Below are positions 51,042-59,062 of a stretch of 64,000 nucleotides of DNA, piece by piece. The notes below the pieces were generated by a model. That model was not told where the DNA came from. It did not search any database and was given only the letters and a program-made list of their open reading frames with translations. Made by a program: the position numbers and the translations under genes. The DNA lies in assembly GCA_964599235.1 (NCBI GenBank), contig CAZRDX010000054.1, positions 1 to 64,000 on the forward strand. Direction: 5' to 3'. This DNA comes from DRPN01 sp964599235. GTDB taxonomy: Bacteria > Bacteroidota > Bacteroidia > Bacteroidales > VadinHA17. How positions within the stretch are numbered: the first letter of the stretch is position 1; every line of letters starts with the position of its first letter.

Positions 51042-51584
51042 ATGAACACCAGCAAGATATCGGTCAGGTACGCCAAAGCCCTTTTCCTGGCAGCCCAGGA
51101 GAAGGATCTCCTCGAACGCATCTTCCGGGATGCCACCCTCCTCGACCAGGTGCTCGGAGAAGTGCCGGAGTTCCGCGAAACACTCGGCAATCCTGTACTT
51201 ACCGAGAAAGAGAAAAAAGATATCCTGGAAAAGACGTTCGCCCCCTATCTGGATGACCTGACCCTGCGTTTCCTCGACCTGCTCGCCACCAACAACCGGC
51301 TCATCTTCCTCCCGGACATGGTGCGCGATTTCATCGAGCTTTACAAGAAAGAACAGGGCATCTCCTTCGCCCGTCTCATCACCGCCGTACCCATCTCCCG
51401 GGAGACGGTCGACAAGATCGCCGCGAACCTCAGGAAAGCCTTGGGCAACGAGGTCAGGCTCACCCCCGAGACCGACCCCGACCTCATCGGCGGCTTCATC
51501 CTCCGCATCGACGACCTGCAGTTCGATGCCAGCGTGGCCTCCGCTCTTAAAAAATTCAAGAAAGAACTGACCAAAGGGAAATAA
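51042..51584 (+). CDS. atpH: ATP synthase F1 subunit delta
   Basis: 180 residues. The delta/OSCP fold: an N-terminal helical bundle (SVRYAKALFLAAQEKDLLER) and the C-terminal motif TPETDPDLIGGFILRIDD, well conserved in the family. It links the top of F1 to the b stalk. Located between atpF and atpA, the normal place. Confidence 0.95.
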   Translation: MNTSKISVRYAKALFLAAQEKDLLERIFRDATLLDQVLGEVPEFRETLGNPVLTEKEKKDILEKTFAPYLDDLTLRFLDLLATNNRLIFLPDMVRDFIELYKKEQGISFARLITAVPISRETVDKIAANLRKALGNEVRLTPETDPDLIGGFILRIDDLQFDASVASALKKFKKELTKGK

Positions 51585-51599
51585 TAAAAAGCTTCTGTT

Positions 51600-53183
51600 A
51601 TGGCAACCATCAAACCCAGTGAAGTTTCCAGGATACTGAAAGAACAGCTCGAAGGGATCCAGTCCCGCGTCGAGATGGAAGAGGTGGGAACGGTGCTGCA
51701 GGTAGGTGACGGCATCGCCCGTATCTACGGGCTTACCAACGTCGAATCCAACGAACTGATCGAGTTCGACAACGGCGTCCGTGGCATCGTCATGAACCTG
51801 GAAGAGGACAACGTAGGAGCCGTGTTGCTGGGCCCCTCCGAAGGGATCCGCGAAGGCACGCAGGTCAAGCGACTGCACCGCATCTCATCCATCATGGTGG
51901 GCAAACCCCTTCTGGGCCGGGTGATCAACCCACTGGGTGAGCCCATCGACGGCAAAGGCCCCATCGAGGGCGACCTCTATGAGATGCCTTTCGAGAGAAA
52001 AGCGCCGGGTGTGATCTACCGCCAGCCGGTGAACGAACCCGTACAGACCGGGATCAAGGCCATCGATGCCATGATCCCCATAGGCCGCGGACAGCGCGAG
52101 CTGATCATCGGTGACCGCCAGACGGGCAAGACCGCCATCGCCATCGACACCATCATCAACCAGCGCCAGAACTACCTCGACGGCAAACCCCTCTACTGCA
52201 TCTATGTGGCCATCGGCCAGAAGGGCTCGACGGTGGCCAACATCGCCAAGACCCTCGAGGATCACGGAGCAATGGACTATACGGTGATCGTCTCGGCCAC
52301 CGCTTCCGACCCCGCCGCCCTGCAGTTCTATGCTCCTTTTGCGGGAGCCGCCATCGGCGAGTTCTTCCGCGACACCGGCGAACACGCCCTCATCATCTAC
52401 GACGACCTCTCCAAGCAGGCCGTCTCCTACCGTGAGGTCTCCCTCCTGCTGCGCCGTCCACCGGGACGCGAAGCCTACCCGGGCGACGTCTTCTACCTCC
52501 ACTCCCGCCTGCTGGAAAGAGCTGCCAAGATCATCGAATCGGACGAGATCGCTGCACAAATGAACGACCTGCCCCCCAGCATCCAACACCTGGTGAAAGG
52601 CGGCGGCTCGCTCACCGCCCTGCCCATCATCGAGACCCAGGCAGGCGACGTCTCGGCCTACATCCCCACCAACGTCATCTCCATCACCGACGGCCAGATC
52701 TTCCTCGAGTCCGACCTCTTCAACGCCGGCGTGCGTCCGGCCATCAACGTGGGGATCTCCGTCAGCCGCGTGGGAGGAGCCGCCCAGATCAAAGCCATGA
52801 AGAAAGTGGCAGGAACCCTCAAACTTGACCAGGCACAGTACCGCGAACTCGAAGCTTTCGCCAAGTTCGGATCCGACCTCGACGCTGCCACCATGGCCGT
52901 CCTCGACAAAGGAGCCAAGAACGTCGAGATCCTCAAACAGAAACAATATTCCCCCATGCCGGTAGAAAAACAGATCGCCATCATTTTTGCCGGCACACGC
53001 GGCCTGCTGCGGGATGTACCCGTAGACAAAGTGAGCGAGTTCGAGAAAGAATATCTCGAACTGCTCGAACTCAAACACAAGGACATCCTCCAGACCCTGC
53101 GCGAAGGGAAATTCCCCGACGAACTCGAAGAGAAACTGCGTGAGATCGTCCTGGAGGTGGCTGCCAAATACAAAACCGAATAA
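51600..53183 (+). CDS. atpA: ATP synthase F1 subunit alpha
   Basis: 527 residues. Non-catalytic nucleotide-binding subunit. Walker A GDRQTGKT and the family signature PAINVGISVSRVGG are present, with the alpha-specific Gln in the P-loop. Length and order normal. A 711-residue open frame on the other strand across this gene and atpG is an artefact of its high-GC codon use. Confidence 0.98.
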   Translation: MATIKPSEVSRILKEQLEGIQSRVEMEEVGTVLQVGDGIARIYGLTNVESNELIEFDNGVRGIVMNLEEDNVGAVLLGPSEGIREGTQVKRLHRISSIMVGKPLLGRVINPLGEPIDGKGPIEGDLYEMPFERKAPGVIYRQPVNEPVQTGIKAIDAMIPIGRGQRELIIGDRQTGKTAIAIDTIINQRQNYLDGKPLYCIYVAIGQKGSTVANIAKTLEDHGAMDYTVIVSATASDPAALQFYAPFAGAAIGEFFRDTGEHALIIYDDLSKQAVSYREVSLLLRRPPGREAYPGDVFYLHSRLLERAAKIIESDEIAAQMNDLPPSIQHLVKGGGSLTALPIIETQAGDVSAYIPTNVISITDGQIFLESDLFNAGVRPAINVGISVSRVGGAAQIKAMKKVAGTLKLDQAQYRELEAFAKFGSDLDAATMAVLDKGAKNVEILKQKQYSPMPVEKQIAIIFAGTRGLLRDVPVDKVSEFEKEYLELLELKHKDILQTLREGKFPDELEEKLREIVLEVAAKYKTE

Positions 53184-53198
53184 GCCCGCTAACCGATC

Positions 53199-54095
53199 AT
53201 GGCAGGACTGAAAGAAATACGGAACCGGATCGCCAGCGTCAAATCCACGCGTCAGATCACCCAGGCGATGAAGATGGTGGCGGCGGCCAAGCTGCGGAAG
53301 AGCCAGGACAGGATCCTCCGCCTGCGGCCCTATGCCAACAAGATGGCCGCCATCATGGCCAGCATCCGCCAGGGGCTGGAGAACGACCTGGAGATCCCCC
53401 TGATGGAGGCACGCGAACCCGGAAAGGTGCTCGTCATACTCGTCACCTCCAACCGCGGCCTTTGCGGATCTTTCAACGCCAACGCCATCAGCAAGGCCCT
53501 CGAGGTGGCCACCACCGTCTACGCCGAACAGTGGAAGAAAAATCAGGTGAGATTCTTCGCCATCGGCAAGCGGGGAGCCGACTTCCTCAAACAGAAAGGC
53601 TATCCCCTCGCCGGCAGCGAAACGGAGATCTTCGACAAGCTCTCCTTCCGGAACGTCGTCGAGCTGCAGGAACGTTTCGTGCAGATGTTCCTGGACAAAG
53701 AATACGATCGCATCGACTTTGTCTACAACCGCTTCAAGAACGCGGCGGTCCATCTGCTCACCCACGAGACCTTCCTGCCGGTGAGCGAGCCGCCCGCCGT
53801 CGAGGCAACACCGGCCACGCAGGAGAAAAAGACCGTGGCCGACTACATCTTCGAACCGGATAAGGACAGTCTCCTCGGCGAACTGGTGCCCAAGACCCTG
53901 CGTATCCAGTTCTTCAAGGTGCTGCTCGACTCCTTCACCGCCGAACACGGGGCACGGATGACCGCCATGCATCAGGCCACCGACAATGCCAACGAACTGA
54001 TCCGCGAGCTCACGCTCCATTACAACAAGGCCCGCCAGGCCGCCATCACCAAGGAGATCCTCGACATCGTGGGAGGTGCCGAAGCTCTGAAATAA
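53199..54095 (+). CDS. atpG: ATP synthase F1 subunit gamma
   Basis: 298 residues. The central rotor shaft. N-terminal helix LKEIRNRIASVKSTRQITQAMKM (long family signature split here: KEIRNRIASVKST, QITQAMKMVAAAKL) and C-terminal MHQATDNANELIRELTLHYNK. An insert around 205-225 (EATPATQEKKTVADYIFEP) is usual for Bacteroidota. A polyprenyl synthetase gene, and not atpD, follows after 24 bases. Confidence 0.95.
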   Translation: MAGLKEIRNRIASVKSTRQITQAMKMVAAAKLRKSQDRILRLRPYANKMAAIMASIRQGLENDLEIPLMEAREPGKVLVILVTSNRGLCGSFNANAISKALEVATTVYAEQWKKNQVRFFAIGKRGADFLKQKGYPLAGSETEIFDKLSFRNVVELQERFVQMFLDKEYDRIDFVYNRFKNAAVHLLTHETFLPVSEPPAVEATPATQEKKTVADYIFEPDKDSLLGELVPKTLRIQFFKVLLDSFTAEHGARMTAMHQATDNANELIRELTLHYNKARQAAITKEILDIVGGAEALK

Positions 54096-54119
54096 AATAA
54101 GAAAGGAAGAGAAAAGGGA

Positions 54120-55094
54120 ATGTACACGTTCGACCAGCTATCGGAAAAGATCAACGGGATCATCAGGGAACTGAAGATCCCCGAGTATCCCGTCGAGCTG
54201 TACGAGCCCATCCGTTACATCCTGGGCATCGGTGGCAAGCGGGTGCGTCCGGTACTGGCTCTCATGGCCGCCAACCTTTTCAAGGACGACATCGAGGATG
54301 CCCTGCCGCCGGCCGTCAGCATCGAGCTCTTCCATAATTTCACCCTCATCCATGACGACATCATGGACCATGCGTCGCTGCGCCGCAACCATCCTACCGT
54401 CCATACCCGCTGGAACACCAACATCGGCATCCTTTCCGGCGACGCTCTCAACATCTATGCTTACGGTCATCTCCTCACCTCACGCAAGGACAAACTGTTC
54501 CGTCTCCTGCAGATCTTCAACGAGACCGCCCTGGAGGTATGCGAGGGCCAGCAGCTCGACATGAACTACGAGAACATGCGGGAGATCACCATGGAACAGT
54601 ATCTGGAGATGATCCGCCTCAAAACGGCTGTCCTGCTGGCCGGAGCGATGAAAATAGGTGCCCTCGTCGCCGACGCTACCGAAGAACAGATCCGGCATGC
54701 TTACAACTGCGGCATGAACCTCGGTATGGCCTTCCAGATCCAGGACGATTATCTCGACACCTACGGCGATGTCAACCTCTTCGGAAAGACCATCGGCGGC
54801 GACATCCTCAGCAACAAGAAAACCTTCCTCCTGGTCCACGCCATGGAACATCTGCCTCCCGAGCTCAAAGAACAACTCTTCCGGGAGATGGACGTGGCCG
54901 AACCGGACGAAGAGCACAAGATCAAGGCCATCCGCGAACTCTTCGACCGGGCAGGCAGCCCCGACGAAGCCAGAAAGAAAATGTACCAGTATTACGTCCG
55001 CGGCATGGAAGAGCTGCAAAAGATCGGAGTACCTCCCGAAAGAAGGGTCATCATCGAAGACCTGGCAGAAAAACTGGTCTCACGAAAGAACTGA
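54120..55094 (+). CDS. Polyprenyl (isoprenyl) diphosphate synthase
   Basis: 324 residues. Adds isopentenyl units to allylic diphosphates to make long trans-polyprenyl chains, as for menaquinone. First Asp-rich motif DDIMDHASLRR, second DDYLDTYGD, plus GGKRVRPVL near the N-terminus. Residues before the first motif suggest medium to long products; chain length cannot be fixed. It sits between atpG and atpD on the same strand with short gaps (24 and 27 bases), an unexpected place. A quinone side chain would link it to respiration. Confidence 0.93.
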   Translation: MYTFDQLSEKINGIIRELKIPEYPVELYEPIRYILGIGGKRVRPVLALMAANLFKDDIEDALPPAVSIELFHNFTLIHDDIMDHASLRRNHPTVHTRWNTNIGILSGDALNIYAYGHLLTSRKDKLFRLLQIFNETALEVCEGQQLDMNYENMREITMEQYLEMIRLKTAVLLAGAMKIGALVADATEEQIRHAYNCGMNLGMAFQIQDDYLDTYGDVNLFGKTIGGDILSNKKTFLLVHAMEHLPPELKEQLFREMDVAEPDEEHKIKAIRELFDRAGSPDEARKKMYQYYVRGMEELQKIGVPPERRVIIEDLAEKLVSRKN

Positions 55095-55121
55095 ATGTGT
55101 CACAACATAATTTTTACATAA

Positions 55122-56633
55122 ATGGCTAAAGTGAACAAAGGCATCATCACCCAGATCATCGGTCCCGTGGTGGACGTCAGCTTCGAAGGAGAAGGATCGC
55201 AGCTTCCCGACATTTACGATGCGCTTGAGATCAAGCGTCCCGACGGCTCCACGCTGGTGCTGGAGGTGGAACAGGAGATCGGCGAGAAGACCGTCCGCAC
55301 CATCGCCATGGACTCCACCGACGGTCTGCGTCGCGGCATGGAGGTGATCGCCACGGGCGCTCCCATCCGCATGCCCATCGGCGACCAGATCCGCGGACGC
55401 CTGATGAACGTCACGGGCGACCCCATCGACGGCATCGGCCCTCTCGACAAGAGCAAAGGATACCCCATCCACCGTACCCCGCCCAAGTTCACCGACCTAT
55501 CCACAGAGAAAGAGATCCTCTACACCGGCATCAAGGTGATCGACCTCATCGAGCCCTATTCCAAGGGGGGCAAGACCGGACTCTTCGGCGGTGCCGGCGT
55601 GGGCAAGACAGTGATTATCCTCGAGCTGATCAACAACATCGCCAAAGCTTACTCCGGACTCTCGGTCTTTGCCGGCGTGGGAGAACGTACCCGTGAGGGC
55701 AACGACCTGCTGCGGGAAATGCTCGAAGCCGGCGTGATCGACTACGGAGAAGAATTCAAGAAAAGCATGGAAGCCGGCGGGTGGGACCTCTCCAAGGTCG
55801 ACCCCGAAAGGCTCAAGGAGTCCAAGCTGGCCCTTGTCTTCGGCCAGATGAACGAACCTCCCGGAGCACGTGCCCGTGTGGCTCTTTCCGGTCTTTCCAT
55901 CGCCGAATATTTCCGCGACGGCGAGGGCGACTCGGGCGGCCGTGACATCCTCTTCTTCATGGATAACATCTTCCGTTTCACGCAGGCGGGTTCCGAGGTG
56001 TCGGCCCTGCTGGGGCGCATGCCCTCGGCCGTGGGCTACCAGCCCACCCTCTCCACCGAGATGGGCGAGCTGCAGGAAAGGATCACTTCCACCAAGCACG
56101 GCTCCATCACCTCCATCCAGGCCGTCTATGTCCCTGCCGACGACCTGACCGACCCGGCGCCAGCCACCACCTTCGCCCACCTCGACGCTACCACGGTGCT
56201 GAGCCGTAAGATCGCCGAGCTGGGTATCTACCCCGCCGTCGACCCGCTCGACTCCACCTCGCGCGTCCTCACCCCGGAGATCGTCGGCGAAGAACACTAC
56301 AACACCGCCCAGCGCGTCAAGGAGATCCTGCAGCGCTACAACGAACTCACCGACATCATCGCCATCCTCGGGATGGACGAGCTCTCCGAAGAGGACAAAC
56401 TGGTGGTACACCGCGCACGCCGTGTGCAACGCTTCCTCTCCCAGCCCTTCCACGTGGCGGAACAGTTCACAGGCATGCCGGGAAAATGGGTCTCCATCGA
56501 AGATACCATCAAAGGCTTCAAGATGATCCTCGACGGCGAGGTGGACGACCTGCCCGAAGCCGCCTTCCACATGGTGGGTACCATCGAGGAAGCCATCGAG
56601 AAAGGTCAGAAGATCCTGGCCGAATCGAAATGA
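55122..56633 (+). CDS. atpD: ATP synthase F1 subunit beta
   Basis: 503 residues, catalytic subunit. Walker A GGAGVGKT, the catalytic Glu in GERTREGNDL, and the DELSEED-type loop (here MDELSEEDKLVVHRARR). Slightly longer than the usual 460-480, with an insertion around EEFKKSMEAGGWDLSKV, typical of Bacteroidota. It follows the polyprenyl synthetase and precedes atpC by 26 bases. Confidence 0.98.
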   Translation: MAKVNKGIITQIIGPVVDVSFEGEGSQLPDIYDALEIKRPDGSTLVLEVEQEIGEKTVRTIAMDSTDGLRRGMEVIATGAPIRMPIGDQIRGRLMNVTGDPIDGIGPLDKSKGYPIHRTPPKFTDLSTEKEILYTGIKVIDLIEPYSKGGKTGLFGGAGVGKTVIILELINNIAKAYSGLSVFAGVGERTREGNDLLREMLEAGVIDYGEEFKKSMEAGGWDLSKVDPERLKESKLALVFGQMNEPPGARARVALSGLSIAEYFRDGEGDSGGRDILFFMDNIFRFTQAGSEVSALLGRMPSAVGYQPTLSTEMGELQERITSTKHGSITSIQAVYVPADDLTDPAPATTFAHLDATTVLSRKIAELGIYPAVDPLDSTSRVLTPEIVGEEHYNTAQRVKEILQRYNELTDIIAILGMDELSEEDKLVVHRARRVQRFLSQPFHVAEQFTGMPGKWVSIEDTIKGFKMILDGEVDDLPEAAFHMVGTIEEAIEKGQKILAESK

Positions 56634-56659
56634 GCACACAAAACTAAAAACGACGAACG

Positions 56660-56902
56660 TTGTACCTCGAGATCATCACACCGGAAGAGACCCTGTTCAC
56701 GGGCGACGTGAAGCTGGTACAGGTGCCCGGCACAAAAGGCTCCTTTGAGATCCTTCACAACCATGCCCCCATCATCTCTTCCCTGCAGGAAGGGGCGGTA
56801 AGGCTCATCACCACCGAAGGAACGGAGAAGTCCTTCGCCATCAAGGGAGGTGTCATTGAAGCGCACGACAACCATATTACCATCCTGGGCGAGTCGGCCT
56901 GA
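56660..56902 (+). CDS. atpC: ATP synthase F1 subunit epsilon (short form)
   Basis: 80 residues from a TTG start at 56660; no ATG gives the N-terminus YLEIITPEETLFTGDV. Only the N-terminal beta-sandwich is present (PGTKGSFEILHNHAPIISSL); the C-terminal helical hairpin that inhibits ATP hydrolysis in E. coli is missing. Short epsilon subunits are usual in Bacteroidota. The hydrolase gene may start inside its end. Confidence 0.93.
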   Translation: MYLEIITPEETLFTGDVKLVQVPGTKGSFEILHNHAPIISSLQEGAVRLITTEGTEKSFAIKGGVIEAHDNHITILGESA

Positions 56903-57635
56903 ACGCTTCCTGACCGCCCTGCTACTGCTGTGCAGCCTCCTGCCCTTGCGGGCACAGACCACTGTCACCTTCCCTGCATCCGACTCTCTCCCGGTCACAG
57001 CGGATCTCTACAAGGGAAAAGCCGGTGAACCGTGGCTCCTTCTCTTTCACGACGAACAAGGCAGCCGGGGGGAATACCGTTCGCTGGCACCCCGACTGGT
57101 CAAGATGGGTTACCACTGTCTGGCTGTCGACCTGCGCACGGGTCGTGAAAGCAACTATGTATCCAACCTCACGACACGGCGTGCCGACACGCTCCGGCCA
57201 CACCCCCGTCCTCTTGACTGCCTCCGGGATATGGAAGGAGCCATCCGTTATGCCTACGAGAACAGCCACCAGCCCGTGGTGCTCCTGGGAAGCTCCTTTT
57301 CCGCTTCGCTCGCTCTTCTTCAGGCCACCCGCGATACCCTCGTCCGGGCCGTCATTGCTTTCAGCCCCGGAGAATTCTTCCGGCCTTTCGTCACTGTCCG
57401 CGACAGCCTGCAAGCTGTCCGCGTCCCTGTCCTCATCGCCGGCACGAAACAGGAATATCCCTATCTTCAGGAGCTCTCTTCTCTCATCCCGGCCTCTTTG
57501 CTTACCCTCTACACACCTGTCCGGTACGACGGCCTGCACGGTGTGGCCGCCCTCCTGCCGGATGATCCGGCTTCCGGCGACTACTGGCTCTCCCTCCTGA
57601 TGTTCTTCCGCAAAATCAGAAAAACGGCTCCATGA
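56850..57635 (+). CDS. Secreted alpha/beta hydrolase
   Basis: Up to 261 residues from a GTG at 56850, overlapping atpC by 53 bases; the start is uncertain because no ATG lies before the signal-like segment RFLTALLLLCSLLPLRAQ. The hydrolase fold shows the nucleophile Ser in LLGSSFSAS and a late His in DGLHGVAAL. EYRSLAPRLVKMGYHCLAVDLR matches the early strands of the dienelactone-hydrolase or lipase-like group. Probably periplasmic. Substrate unknown. The decarboxylase gene overlaps its stop by 4 bases. Confidence 0.75.
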   Translation: MSLKRTTTILPSWASRPERFLTALLLLCSLLPLRAQTTVTFPASDSLPVTADLYKGKAGEPWLLLFHDEQGSRGEYRSLAPRLVKMGYHCLAVDLRTGRESNYVSNLTTRRADTLRPHPRPLDCLRDMEGAIRYAYENSHQPVVLLGSSFSASLALLQATRDTLVRAVIAFSPGEFFRPFVTVRDSLQAVRVPVLIAGTKQEYPYLQELSSLIPASLLTLYTPVRYDGLHGVAALLPDDPASGDYWLSLLMFFRKIRKTAP

Positions 57636-59050
57636 ACGACCTGGATGCTTTCCGTGAACATGCCCACCGCATGGTCGACAAGTTGGTCGACTATTTCCGC
57701 AACATAGAGAAATACCCTGTCAAGGCCCGGGTGGAGCCGGGGGAGATCATCAGCCGGCTGCCCGACCTTCCGCCGAAAAGCGGAGAAGCCATGGAAGAGA
57801 TCGTCCGCGACTTCGACAGGATCATTCTCCCGGGGATGACCCATTGGCAAAGTCCCAACTTTTTTGCCTATTTCCCCGCCAACAGCAGTTATCCGTCGGT
57901 ACTGGCCGAGATGCTCACCGCCACGCTGGGGGCCCAGTGTATGATCTGGGAGACCTCGCCTGCCGCCGCCGAGCTCGAGGAGAGGATGATGGAGTGGCTC
58001 ATTCGTATGACCGGCCTGCCCTCTTCCTGGGAGGGGGTCATCCAAGACACCGCCTCCACTGCCACCCTGGCCGCCCTCCTCACGGCACGCGAACAGAAAA
58101 GCGGTTACCGCATCAACAGGGAGGGCTTCCGGGGCGACGAACGATACCGCATCTATGCCTCTTCCGAGACCCACTCGTCGGTGGAGAAGGCTGTGGGCAT
58201 CGCCGGCTTCGGCCGGGAGAACCTGGTGCATTGCAATGTGCGCGACGACCTGGCCCTCGACCCTGCCGACCTTGAACGGCGTATCAAAAAAGACCTGGAG
58301 CAGGGCTATACTCCTCTGGCCGTTGTTGCCACCCTGGGCACCACCTCCACCACCGCCGTCGACCCTCTCCGCGAGATCGCCCCCATCGCCCGCCGGCATG
58401 ATCTGTGGCTCCACATCGACGCCGCCCTCGCCGGCTCTGCCCTTATCCTGCCCGAATACCGCTGGATGATCGAGGGCATCGGAGAGGCCGACTCCTTCGT
58501 CTTCAACCCGCATAAGTGGCTCTTCACCAACTTCGACTGTTCCGCCTACTTCGTCCGTGACAAGGAAGCCCTTATCCGCACCTTCGAGATCCTGCCCGAA
58601 TATCTCAAGACAGGCACCCGCGGCAAAGTGAACGACTACCGCGACTGGGGGATCCCACTGGGACGCCGTTTCAGGGCCCTGAAGCTGTGGTTCGTCATCC
58701 GCTCTTTCGGCGTAGAAGGTTTGCAGAAGATGCTCCGCGAACATCTTCGTCTGGCCCGCTGGGTGAAGGAACAGGTCGATGAACATCCCCGTTTCGAACG
58801 CCTGGCTCCCGTACCGCTCAACACCGTCTGTTTCCGCTATGCGCCGGAGGGTGCCGGCGAAGAGGAGCTGGACCGCCTCAATGCTGCCCTCCTGAAAATG
58901 GTTAACGAGACGGGCAAAGCCTATTTCACCCATACCCGCGTACGTGGCAAATACGCCATCCGTTTCATGGTGGGGCAGACCCATACACGGGAGAGACATG
59001 TCCGTGCCGCCTGGCAGCTCATCACTGATATTGCTGCCACCCTGACCTGA
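57632..59050 (+). CDS. PLP-dependent decarboxylase, aromatic-L-amino-acid decarboxylase type
   Basis: 472 residues, group II decarboxylase. PLP lysine K295 (NPHKWLFTNFDCS), base-stacking H181, D263 (IDAALAGSALILPEYR). The segment NDYRDWGIPLGRRFRALKLW closely matches animal DOPA decarboxylase, and Tyr336 is the catalytic-loop Tyr that marks decarboxylases; aldehyde synthases have Phe there. Expected reaction: an aromatic amino acid to its amine. Exact substrate (Trp, Tyr, Phe, DOPA) cannot be told. The ATG overlaps the hydrolase stop by 4 bases. Confidence 0.88.
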   Translation: MNDLDAFREHAHRMVDKLVDYFRNIEKYPVKARVEPGEIISRLPDLPPKSGEAMEEIVRDFDRIILPGMTHWQSPNFFAYFPANSSYPSVLAEMLTATLGAQCMIWETSPAAAELEERMMEWLIRMTGLPSSWEGVIQDTASTATLAALLTAREQKSGYRINREGFRGDERYRIYASSETHSSVEKAVGIAGFGRENLVHCNVRDDLALDPADLERRIKKDLEQGYTPLAVVATLGTTSTTAVDPLREIAPIARRHDLWLHIDAALAGSALILPEYRWMIEGIGEADSFVFNPHKWLFTNFDCSAYFVRDKEALIRTFEILPEYLKTGTRGKVNDYRDWGIPLGRRFRALKLWFVIRSFGVEGLQKMLREHLRLARWVKEQVDEHPRFERLAPVPLNTVCFRYAPEGAGEEELDRLNAALLKMVNETGKAYFTHTRVRGKYAIRFMVGQTHTRERHVRAAWQLITDIAATLT

Positions 59051-59062
59051 GAGAAGTGGTTC

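Noticed and set aside
51885..54020. 711-residue open frame on the minus strand across atpA and atpG
   Set aside because: It mirrors two certain genes; the frame stays open because of high-GC codons on the other strand. The translation is low-complexity (Val, Gly, Asp, His rich) with no domain.
57581..58999. 472-residue minus-strand frame over the decarboxylase
   Set aside because: Antisense shadow; the plus-strand frame has the PLP lysine and all family motifs.
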